From NCBI RefSeq assembly GCF_009467825.1, contig NZ_WIOK01000040.1:1-41919 (forward strand): DNA of 41,919 nucleotides. Reading direction: 5' to 3'. The DNA is from Cyclobacterium xiamenense. Its GTDB lineage: Bacteria; Bacteroidota; Bacteroidia; Cytophagales; Cyclobacteriaceae. The notes under the pieces are model-generated. The model did no database searches. It worked only from the letters and a program-made list of their open reading frames with translations, and was not told where the DNA came from. Each line of letters starts with the position of its first letter. Position 1 is the first letter of the stretch. The position numbers and the translations under genes were made by a program. Shown here one piece after another: positions 34,741 through 41,919 of the stretch.

Positions 34741-35868
34741 ATGAAATCACTATTCCTTTCCGTATTGATGGTCAGTCTGTACGTGGCCTGTATGGGCCAA
34801 ACCCCTCCCAATGGTCCTGAAGTAACTGATCCTCAATGGGACAACTATACCGTCGAACCGGTAGTAGAAGGACTAAAATTACCCTGGGGAATGGCTTTTT
34901 TACCGGACGGCGGCCTGCTGATTACTGAAAGGTCCGGAGAATTGATTCATTTTAAGAATGGAACGAAAACCGAAATCAGCGGCGTGCCGGAGGTATGGGC
35001 CAAAGGGCAGGGCGGATTGCTCGATATCGCGCTCCATCCGGAGTATGCCAGCAATGGTTGGCTATACCTCTCCTACTCTTCTGACGAAGGACCAGGAAGT
35101 GGCGCACATACCGCCATCAGCCGGGCACAGCTGGACGGAACGCGACTAACCAATCTGGAAGTACTGTACAAGGCCACGCCGAATACCGAAAAGGGGCAGC
35201 ATTACGGATCCCGGATCGTTTTTGACAGAGACGGCTACTTATTTTTTACCATTGGTGAGCGGGGTGCCCGGGATGAAAACCCTCAAGACATCACCCGGGA
35301 TGGTGGGAAAGTGTACCGATTGCACGACGATGGAAAAGTACCCGACGACAACCCATTTGTCAACACAGCGAATGCCAAAAAAGCAATTTATTCGTATGGA
35401 CACCGAAACCCTCAGGGAATGATTGTACACCCCGAAACGGGTGAAATCTGGGTGCACGAGCACGGTCCCAGGGGAGGTGACGAGATCAATGTTGTAAAAA
35501 AAGCGGCTAATTACGGGTGGCCCGTAATATCCTACGGTATCAATTACAACGGTACCGTATTCACCGAAGAGACATCCAAACCCGGCATGGAGCAACCCCT
35601 GTACTACTGGGTACCGTCCATTGCGCCAAGTGGGTTTGCCGTGGTCACCAGTGACCGATACCCTTCCTGGAAGGGGGATTTATTGGTCGGTTCGTTGAGT
35701 TTTGCCTACCTGGAAAAACTAACGCTGGAAGGCACTACCGTCACCAAGCGAGAAAAGGTGATCGACGGTATGGGTAGGGTGCGAAACGTCGTAATGGGCC
35801 CCGACGGCTATATCTACGCCGGCATCGAAGGGAAAGGAATCGTTCGGGTAATGCCATCGGGTAACTGA
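34741..35868 (+). CDS. Exported PQQ-dependent sugar dehydrogenase-type protein
   Basis: A 375-residue beta-propeller of the soluble aldose/glucose dehydrogenase (YliI/GDH-B) family. The N-terminus has a signal peptide with LYVACMGQ, either a lipobox or signal peptidase I site. Typical segments are LPWGMAFLPDGGLLITER, LDIALHPEY (catalytic His region), TIGERGARDENPQD, SYGHRNPQGM and WVHEHGPRGGDEIN. It would oxidise the anomeric carbon of a sugar in the periplasm with PQQ and pass electrons to the respiratory chain. No PQQ synthesis genes are in the window, so cofactor supply is unknown. Confidence 0.9.
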   Translation: MKSLFLSVLMVSLYVACMGQTPPNGPEVTDPQWDNYTVEPVVEGLKLPWGMAFLPDGGLLITERSGELIHFKNGTKTEISGVPEVWAKGQGGLLDIALHPEYASNGWLYLSYSSDEGPGSGAHTAISRAQLDGTRLTNLEVLYKATPNTEKGQHYGSRIVFDRDGYLFFTIGERGARDENPQDITRDGGKVYRLHDDGKVPDDNPFVNTANAKKAIYSYGHRNPQGMIVHPETGEIWVHEHGPRGGDEINVVKKAANYGWPVISYGINYNGTVFTEETSKPGMEQPLYYWVPSIAPSGFAVVTSDRYPSWKGDLLVGSLSFAYLEKLTLEGTTVTKREKVIDGMGRVRNVVMGPDGYIYAGIEGKGIVRVMPSGN

Positions 35869-35927
35869 TCGCAAACAAGCCAGTCCGGCAAATTCCCGAC
35901 ACCCGACACCTGGGAATAAAAATCGAT

Positions 35928-37616
35928 TTGTACAAAAAACTAGTAAGGTTGAATAACACGTATGATTTTATCATTATTGGAGGTGGCTCTGCCGGAAGCG
36001 TACTGGCCAATAGACTAAGCAACGAACCCGAAAACAACGTACTCGTCATTGAAGCAGGGAGAATGGACCATGCCTGGGATTTTCGCATCCACATGCCGGC
36101 AGCCCTCACCTACCCGCTCTCCAATAATTTCTACAATTGGGGCTACGAATCCGACCCGGAACCCTACATGCACAACCGTAGGATTTACCAGCCCCGGGGC
36201 AAGGTACTGGGAGGCTCCAGCTGCATCAACGGCATGATTTACATTCGCGGAAACGCACTCGACTACGAAAAATGGGGCGCGATGGACGGATTGGAAAATT
36301 GGAGCTATGCGCATTGTCTTCCGTATTTCAAGCGGATGGAAAACCGGCTCATCGGCGGGGATACGTATCGGGGCGTGGGCGGACCGCTGCATCTCACCAC
36401 GCCTAAATGCGACAACCCTTTGTTTGATGCCTTTTTTGAATCCGTCCAACAAGCGGGCTACCCGCTGACCGATGATGTCAACGGGTACCAACAGGAGGGT
36501 TTCGGAAAATTTGACGCAACCATCTATAAAGGGAAGCGCTGGAACGCCGCAAGGGCCTACATTCACCCGGTAAAAAACCGAAAAAACCTCACCATTTCCC
36601 TCAAATCTACCGTTTCTCGCATCTTGTTTGAAGGAAATCGGGCCATCGGGGTAGAATTTGTGAAAGGAAAAGAAAAGCAGGTAGTTTATGGAAATAAAAT
36701 CATTTGCAGCGGAGGAGCCATCAACTCGCCTCAGGTCCTTCAGCTCTCTGGTGTAGGCAACGGCGATGAACTCAAGAAACTGGGAATTCCCGTAGTAGCA
36801 GACCTGAAGGGGGTGGGAGAAAACCTCCAGGACCACCTGGAAGTCTACGTGCAATGGGCTGCCAAAAAGCCGGTTAGCCTCTACCCTTCCCTTAAATTTT
36901 ACAACCAGCCCAAAATCGGGCTGGAATGGCTCTTCAACAAAACAGGAATTGGTGCCAGCAATCATTTCGAAGCCGGCGGTTTTATCCGTGGAAACGCGGA
37001 GGTGGCCTACCCCAATCTGCAGTACCATTTCCTCCCCATCGCGATACGTTATGATGGCTCCGCTCCCAACGAAGGACATGGATTTCAGCTCCACGTGGGC
37101 CCAATGAATACCGATGTACGGGGACATGTGAAAATCAAGTCGGCCGATCCCAGTGAATACCCCAGTATCTTGTTCAATTACCTGTCTACCCGGCAAGAAA
37201 GAAAAGAATGGATCGAAGCCATCCACTGTACCCGAAACCTGATCAACCAAGCCGCTTTCGACGAGCTGCGCGGCAATGAATTGTCGCCCGGGCCCTCGGT
37301 TGAAACGGATGAAGAGATTCTGGACTTTGTGGCGCGGGAGGGAGAAAGCGCCTACCACCCCAGTTGCACCTGTAAAATGGGCTACGATGAGCTATCGGTG
37401 GTGGATGCCGATCTTAACGTACACGGGCTCGAAAACCTACGTGTGGTGGACGCCTCTGTCATGCCGACCATTACCAACGGGAATATCTATGCCCCGGTAA
37501 TCATGATCGCCGAAAAAGCAGCCGATAGTTTACTGGGAAACAGTCCCGAGCCAGCTCAGGAAGTTCCCTATTATACGCATTCTCCGGAAGTAGAAAAAAA
37601 TCACCTTTCGCATTAA
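35928..37616 (+). CDS. betA: GMC oxidoreductase, choline dehydrogenase-like
   Basis: A 562-residue FAD enzyme of the glucose-methanol-choline family. The dinucleotide motif is IIIGGGSAGSVLANRL, the second GMC signature GKVLGGSSCINGMIYIRG, and the catalytic His lies in AYHPSCTCKMG near the C-terminus. The reaction would be oxidation of choline (or another alcohol) to the aldehyde. There is no ATG start: TTG at 35928 is the first candidate, and TTG at 35949 (giving MNNTYDFIIIGGG) looks more like the family. The stop overlaps the ATG of the aldehyde dehydrogenase gene by one base, and a symporter follows, so a choline-to-betaine unit is likely but the alcohol is not proved. Confidence 0.9.
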   Translation: MYKKLVRLNNTYDFIIIGGGSAGSVLANRLSNEPENNVLVIEAGRMDHAWDFRIHMPAALTYPLSNNFYNWGYESDPEPYMHNRRIYQPRGKVLGGSSCINGMIYIRGNALDYEKWGAMDGLENWSYAHCLPYFKRMENRLIGGDTYRGVGGPLHLTTPKCDNPLFDAFFESVQQAGYPLTDDVNGYQQEGFGKFDATIYKGKRWNAARAYIHPVKNRKNLTISLKSTVSRILFEGNRAIGVEFVKGKEKQVVYGNKIICSGGAINSPQVLQLSGVGNGDELKKLGIPVVADLKGVGENLQDHLEVYVQWAAKKPVSLYPSLKFYNQPKIGLEWLFNKTGIGASNHFEAGGFIRGNAEVAYPNLQYHFLPIAIRYDGSAPNEGHGFQLHVGPMNTDVRGHVKIKSADPSEYPSILFNYLSTRQERKEWIEAIHCTRNLINQAAFDELRGNELSPGPSVETDEEILDFVAREGESAYHPSCTCKMGYDELSVVDADLNVHGLENLRVVDASVMPTITNGNIYAPVIMIAEKAADSLLGNSPEPAQEVPYYTHSPEVEKNHLSH

Positions 37617-39094
37617 TGGCAGTTCAACCTTTTTTCATCAATGGCTCCTGGGTAACCGGACAAGCCGGGCTGGAGCGCGTAATCATCAACCCTTTTGACC
37701 AACAAGCCATTGCCACGGTGGCCGAAGGTGACCGGACCGATGCCCGGGCAGCGATCCGGAGCGCCCGCAAAGCGTTTCAGGGAGCCGACTGGGAGCAGCT
37801 ATCTCCCACGGAGCGAGGGCGATTGCTCTATCAACTGGGAGAGCGCATTGCTGCCGAAAAAGAAAACCTGGCGCGTCTGGAAACGCTCAATACCGGCAAG
37901 ACCTATACCGAAAGCCTGTGGGACATGGACGATATCGCCGGTATCTTTCGCTACTATGGAGGTTTGGCGGACAAGCACGCAGGGGAAATCATCGCCAGTC
38001 CAAATCCTCACAGCCACAGCCGGCTGGAAAAAGAACCGGTTGGCGTGGTAGGCATGATTTGTCCCTGGAATTACCCCTTGCTGCAAGCAGCCTGGAAAAT
38101 TGCCCCGGCCCTCGCTGCCGGCTGTACCCTGGTGATCAAGCCCAGTGAACTCACACCCTTGAGTACCCTGGAATGGACCCGCCTGGCCGAAGAAGTGGGC
38201 TTTCCAAAAGGAGTCATCAATACGGTGACCGGCCCCGGTTCCACGGTTGGCGCCGAGTTGGCCGAAAGCCTGGAAGTGGACATGATTTCCTTTACCGGAG
38301 GTGTGGTTACGGGTAAAAATATCATGCAGGCGGCCGCTGGAAACGTGAAGAAGGTAGCCCTGGAATTGGGAGGGAAAAATCCCCACATCCTGTTTGAAGA
38401 CGGGGATTGGGAAACAGCCATCGATTTTATTTTGAACGGGGTCTTTTTCCACGCCGGGCAAATTTGTTCGGCAGGAACCCGGGTGCTGGTACACGCCTCC
38501 CTACACGATCGGGTAGTTGCCCATTTGGAAAGCAGAATCCGGAATATCCGTTTGGGCGACGGGATGGAAGAAAGCACCCAGATGGGGCCACTTATTTCCG
38601 CCGATCAGCGTCAAAAAGTAGCCCATCACGTACAAAGAGCCATCCAAGAAGGGGCGGTGTTGGTTTGTGGCGGACAACAGCCGGACAACGATCCCAAATT
38701 GGAAAAGGGCTTCTTTTATTTACCGACCCTGCTTATCGGATGCAGGCCGGATATGCCTATTGTACAGGAAGAAATCTTCGGTCCCGTGGTCCATGTGGAA
38801 AAATTTGAGACGGAAGCGGAAGCGGTAGCTCGGGCCAACGACACCATTTATGGCTTGTCGGGAGGCTTTTGGTCGCGCGACCCGGATCGAATTTCCCGGG
38901 TTTCGAAAGCACTTCGGTTTGGTACCGTATGGGTCAATGACTTCAACGTTTATTTCACCCAGGCTCCCTGGGGAGGCTACAAACAATCGGGGCTGGGAAG
39001 GGAACTAGGTACCACCGGCATGGAGGAATTTCAGGAAATCAAGCACATCTATCAAAACTTCAACCCCCAACCCCTCAACTGGTTCGGGAAATAA
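37616..39094 (+). CDS. betB: Aldehyde dehydrogenase, betaine-aldehyde type
   Basis: A 492-residue NAD(P)-dependent aldehyde dehydrogenase. The cofactor strand (CPWNYPLLQ), FTGGVVTGK, the catalytic Glu in ALELGGKNP and the nucleophile Cys in HAGQICSAGTR are all present, and the C-terminus NPQPLNWFGK is typical of betaine-aldehyde members. It starts within the last base of the GMC gene (TAATG). The product should be a carboxylate, glycine betaine if the substrate is choline. Its stop is in the same frame as the following symporter. Confidence 0.93.
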   Translation: MAVQPFFINGSWVTGQAGLERVIINPFDQQAIATVAEGDRTDARAAIRSARKAFQGADWEQLSPTERGRLLYQLGERIAAEKENLARLETLNTGKTYTESLWDMDDIAGIFRYYGGLADKHAGEIIASPNPHSHSRLEKEPVGVVGMICPWNYPLLQAAWKIAPALAAGCTLVIKPSELTPLSTLEWTRLAEEVGFPKGVINTVTGPGSTVGAELAESLEVDMISFTGGVVTGKNIMQAAAGNVKKVALELGGKNPHILFEDGDWETAIDFILNGVFFHAGQICSAGTRVLVHASLHDRVVAHLESRIRNIRLGDGMEESTQMGPLISADQRQKVAHHVQRAIQEGAVLVCGGQQPDNDPKLEKGFFYLPTLLIGCRPDMPIVQEEIFGPVVHVEKFETEAEAVARANDTIYGLSGGFWSRDPDRISRVSKALRFGTVWVNDFNVYFTQAPWGGYKQSGLGRELGTTGMEEFQEIKHIYQNFNPQPLNWFGK

Positions 39095-39106
39095 ACCTCC
39101 AAAACT

Positions 39107-40633
39107 ATCGATACCACAAGTCTCGGCATATTCGTCACCGTTTTCTTTTACCTGATCATTTTACTGACCGGCTATTACGCCAGTAGAAAAGAATCCGGAG
39201 ACAGCAGTTCCGAAGGCATGCTCCTGGCAGGACGAAAAATGCCGGCCTGGATCGGTATCTTTACAATGACGGCTACCTGGGTGGGAGGCGGCTACATTAT
39301 CGGAACCAGCGAAGCGGTATTTGACAGTGCCCGCGGATTGGTTTGGGCGCAGGCTCCCTGGGGTTATGCGCTTAGCCTGATTCTGGGTGGCTTGTTCTTT
39401 GCCCGCAAAATCCGCAGTTTTGGATTCACCACCTTCATCGACGTATTCGAACGGAAATACGGAAAACAAACCGCCGCTATCCTGTTTATTCCTGCCTTGA
39501 TTGGGGAGATTTTCTGGAGTGCAGCCATCTTGGCGGCTTTGGGGATTACCTTTGCAACCATCTTCGGGCTGGACCTGGAAACCTCCATTCTGGTTTCCGC
39601 CGCCATCGCCGTTGGCTACACCATGCTGGGCGGGCTTTGGTCAGTAGCCTATACGGACGTCGTACAATTGGTGTTTATCCTCCTTGGATTGGGGATCAGC
39701 ATTCCCTTTGCTTTGGATACAGTCGGTGGATTAGACCAGGCACTGGCACAATACGATCAGGCCATTCGTCATGGGTTTCGGCTTTTTCCTTCGCTGAATG
39801 CATTTACGGGGAACGATCCCAGCTGGGGTAATGAAATCTGGGTATGGTTGGATTTTGCCCTGTTGCTCGTGATGGGGGGCATCCCCTGGCAAGTTTATTT
39901 CCAACGGGTTTTATCTGCCAGCTCCGACCGATCCGCCATTCGCCTTTCCATCTATGGGGGAGTTTGCTGTGCCCTGATGGCCATTCCGGCAGTGCTAATC
40001 GGGCTCGCCGGAGTAGGGTTTGATTGGAGCAGTTCGGCCTTGGGTGAGGCACCGGAAGCAACCATGGTACTGCCCTATGTACTGCTGGAAATGACGCCGC
40101 CTCTGATCGCCGCGTTGGGTTTGGGTGCCGTAGCAGCTGCCGTTATGTCCTCGGTAGATTCTTCGGTGCTTTCTGCCGCTTCCCTATTTACCTGGAACCT
40201 GTACCGGCCCCTGCTGCGTCCCGGCTGCAGCGATAAGCAAATCAAGGCTACCATCCGATGGGCCATCCTTGGAATCGGAGCACTTGCCACCTGGCTGGCC
40301 CTGACCCTTCAAAGTGTGTACGACCTTTGGTACCTCTGTGCTGACCTGGTGTATGTCATTCTGTTTCCGCAACTCCTGCTGGCCTTGTACGATAAAAGAA
40401 GCAACCGAAAGGGAGCCTTGACCGGTATCGTTGTCGGCTTAGTGCTGCGGTTTGGCGGCGGTGAACCCATTTTCGGAATCCCTCCCTTTTTACCCTATCC
40501 CATGGAAGATCCCGTAGCGGGTATTCAGTTCCCATTTCGTACCTTTGCCATGGTGAGCAGTCTGCTTTGCATCCTGCTCGTTTCCCGTCTTTTTCCGGAA
40601 ACCCAACAATCCCATGAAATCGCTAAAAACTAA
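39107..40633 (+). CDS. Sodium/solute symporter (SSS family)
   Basis: A 508-residue carrier with about 13-14 helices. The frame shows a clear N-terminal helix (SLGIFVTVFFYLIILLTGYY) upstream of the first ATG (39218). That helix begins soon after betB and has no ATG, GTG or TTG start; the best position by family is the ATC at 39107 (MDTTSLGIFVTVF). I annotate from there, with the caution that translation might start at 39218 without the first helix. Core features are LAGRKMPAWIGIFTMTATWVGGG, the sodium-site region SSVDSSVLSAASLFTW and GGLWSVAYTDVVQ. It is in the same frame as betB after one TAA and probably takes up choline or a related substrate for the two oxidising enzymes. Confidence 0.85.
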   Translation: MDTTSLGIFVTVFFYLIILLTGYYASRKESGDSSSEGMLLAGRKMPAWIGIFTMTATWVGGGYIIGTSEAVFDSARGLVWAQAPWGYALSLILGGLFFARKIRSFGFTTFIDVFERKYGKQTAAILFIPALIGEIFWSAAILAALGITFATIFGLDLETSILVSAAIAVGYTMLGGLWSVAYTDVVQLVFILLGLGISIPFALDTVGGLDQALAQYDQAIRHGFRLFPSLNAFTGNDPSWGNEIWVWLDFALLLVMGGIPWQVYFQRVLSASSDRSAIRLSIYGGVCCALMAIPAVLIGLAGVGFDWSSSALGEAPEATMVLPYVLLEMTPPLIAALGLGAVAAAVMSSVDSSVLSAASLFTWNLYRPLLRPGCSDKQIKATIRWAILGIGALATWLALTLQSVYDLWYLCADLVYVILFPQLLLALYDKRSNRKGALTGIVVGLVLRFGGGEPIFGIPPFLPYPMEDPVAGIQFPFRTFAMVSSLLCILLVSRLFPETQQSHEIAKN

Positions 40634-41579
40634 CCTGCTTGTTCTGACTTTGTTGCTTTCCCTGGCCTTTCTGCCCGCCTGGGGGCAAATAAATGTCATT
40701 TTGGATACCGATCTGGATTCGGATGTAGACGATGTGGGCGCCCTGGCCATGCTGCATACGCTGGAAGTAAACCATCGTATAAAGATTCTGGGGATTATTG
40801 TCACCAGCGACGATACCCATGCCGCTGCCTGCGCCGCTGCGATCAATACCTTTTACGAACGGCCGGAAATTCCGGTAGGCGTGGAAAAAGGAATCCCCCT
40901 CCGGAGTTTCTCCCGCTATACCAAAGCGCTGGCCAGCGAATTTCCAACCGGCGACAAGCAACCGTTGGATGCCACCGTTTTGTACCGGCAGCTATTGGCA
41001 GCAGCCGCAGATCAAAGCGTGGTGTTGGTCAGCATTGGACACCTGACCAATATCCGGAACCTGCTCGAATCGCCCCCGGACAGCATCAGCCCCCTGACTG
41101 GCAACGCGTTGGTTCGCCAAAAGGTACGACTCTGGTCCTGCATGGGTGGGCAGTTTCCAGAAGGAAAAGAAGCCAATTTCTACCGGCCTGACCCCGAATC
41201 CACCCGTATTGCTGTGGCCAATTGGCCGGGAGACGTGGTGTTTGCCGGTTGGGAAATTGGCAATACCATCATCACGGGTAGTGATTTTCTAGAGCACAGC
41301 CTGCCCGATTCGCATCCGGTACACCGGGCCTACGCCTTGTACAACTCGTTTTTTGGTCGGCAAAGCTGGGACCAGGCGGCCTTGCTGTACGCACTTTCGG
41401 ATAAACCCTTTTGGGAACTGAGCGAACGGGGAAAGGTAGTGGTCTACGAAGACGGCTCCAATGCCTGGGAGGCAGACCCCGCTGGCAACCACCGGTACCT
41501 AAAAGAAAAAACAGCTCCTCAGGAAATCGCAAAAATTCTGGACGCACTGATGGTGGGCATGTACCGACCGGGATATTAG
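40614..41579 (+). CDS. Exported nucleoside hydrolase-family protein
   Basis: A 321-residue protein with a signal peptide (1-25, cleavage near AWGQ) and the calcium-binding motif ILDTDLDSDVDDVGAL that marks inosine-uridine-preferring nucleoside hydrolases. The fold would cut the N-glycosidic bond of nucleosides or related ribosides, here in the periplasm. The ATG at 40614 overlaps the symporter gene by 20 bases, so the two are probably translated together. Its job next to choline-type enzymes is unclear; the substrate might be a different riboside. Confidence 0.88.
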   Translation: MKSLKTNLLVLTLLLSLAFLPAWGQINVILDTDLDSDVDDVGALAMLHTLEVNHRIKILGIIVTSDDTHAAACAAAINTFYERPEIPVGVEKGIPLRSFSRYTKALASEFPTGDKQPLDATVLYRQLLAAAADQSVVLVSIGHLTNIRNLLESPPDSISPLTGNALVRQKVRLWSCMGGQFPEGKEANFYRPDPESTRIAVANWPGDVVFAGWEIGNTIITGSDFLEHSLPDSHPVHRAYALYNSFFGRQSWDQAALLYALSDKPFWELSERGKVVVYEDGSNAWEADPAGNHRYLKEKTAPQEIAKILDALMVGMYRPGY

Positions 41580-41592
41580 CAAGTACCTAATA

Positions 41593-41622
41593 GCCTCCGC
41601 CAATCTAGCGGGGAGGATTTTT
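41593..41622 (+). terminator. Intrinsic terminator after the nucleoside hydrolase gene
   Basis: CCTCCGC (41594-41600) pairs with GCG and GGAGG (41608-41616) with two bulged G, followed by ATTTTT. It is 14 bases after the stop and should end the operon that starts with the sugar dehydrogenase or GMC gene. Beyond it, 41623-41919 holds no gene or repeat that I can support. Confidence 0.65.
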
Positions 41623-41919
41623 CAGTGATTTTAAATGGATTCGTTTGATTTCCTGAACGCTAGGTTAGTATTCGGCAACTGGCCTGTAAAAAGTTTAATT
41701 CCTCAGACCCCTCCCTCCCAACGCTGGTCGGAATCGCCAGGTTACTACCTTATTCTCTTGGAAATTTGTCTAAAATGGATTCCATTTGGCGATTGCAAAG
41801 AAGACTCGGCATGGCCTAACTCATATTCCTCAAAACAGCAATGTAGTTGCTATGAATCGGGCTTTATTGGACTTTGAACGGGCAACCCTTTTTATATTTT
41901 TCATCTCACTTTAAATAAA

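Noticed and set aside
36015-37358. Long minus-strand open frame opposite the GMC oxidoreductase
   Set aside because: It mirrors a strongly conserved gene on the plus strand and has no recognisable motif or signal.
41635-41877. 80-codon plus-strand open frame at the right end
   Set aside because: Low-complexity mixture with no motif or signal peptide, and it follows a terminator.

Overview
The window looks like chromosomal DNA of a member of the Bacteroidota, probably a marine or Saprospirales/Cytophagales-like lineage (phylum fairly sure, lower rank a guess). Signs of this are an arginine cluster of the Bacteroidota type (GNAT-argG-argC-argD-argF'-argB-argE-argH, with the N-acyl-ornithine carbamoyltransferase argF' in place of argF), a TonB-dependent receptor with an N-terminal carboxypeptidase-regulatory domain, a SAM riboswitch ahead of metY-metX, a ligase-associated Lhr-type helicase pair, A-rich gene leaders without clear Shine-Dalgarno sequences, and several TTG/GTG starts. 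Base composition is fairly even, with AT-rich intergenic stretches. I see no rRNA, tRNA or CRISPR array.

Layout. 1-51: the first codons of a minus-strand gene that may be an IS630-type transposase. 109-4181 (minus): cysteine desulfurase, a secreted subtilisin-like protease and a PagL-like outer-membrane lipid A deacylase. 4318-7375 (plus): SAM riboswitch, metY and metX (homocysteine synthesis by direct sulfhydrylation), then a VOC protein. 7512-9903 (plus): secreted glycerophosphodiesterase and a lipoprotein phosphodiesterase with a PA14 domain. 9938-14332 (minus): a tight three-gene operon of ATP-grasp ligase, an unrecognised 665-residue protein with papain-like catalytic residues, and a stand-alone alanine-racemase-like enzyme. 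This is the best candidate for an undescribed pathway. 14333-14869: a long intergenic region with a palindrome over a promoter-like element and a small leader-like ORF. 14870-23153 (plus): the complete arginine cluster. 23155-25734: a small membrane protein, an MFS transporter, a four-helix cytochrome-b-like membrane protein and a DUF3820 protein. 25829-29274 (plus): TonB-dependent receptor plus His-rich DUF4625 lipoprotein, probably a metal-uptake pair. 29275-30020: terminators and a small exported protein. 30021-30539 (minus): a lipoprotein. 30644-34670 (plus): ATP-dependent DNA ligase and Lhr-type helicase. 34741-41579 (plus): PQQ-type sugar dehydrogenase, choline-dehydrogenase-like GMC oxidoreductase, betaine-aldehyde-dehydrogenase-like enzyme, sodium/solute symporter and an exported nucleoside hydrolase.

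How the genes work together. The arginine genes are tightly packed with several 4-8 base overlaps and encode synthase, reductase, aminotransferase, transcarbamylase, kinase, deacylase and lyase. The GNAT protein at the front is the natural candidate for the first N-acylation step. A valine at the transcarbamylase specificity position suggests succinylated rather than acetylated intermediates. metY and metX form a riboswitch-controlled methionine unit. The betA-like, betB-like and symporter genes look like an uptake-and-oxidation unit for choline or a similar alcohol. The ATP-grasp/papain-like/racemase operon may make, modify or break a peptide or amino-acid conjugate that contains a D-amino acid; this is inference from domain content and gene coupling only.
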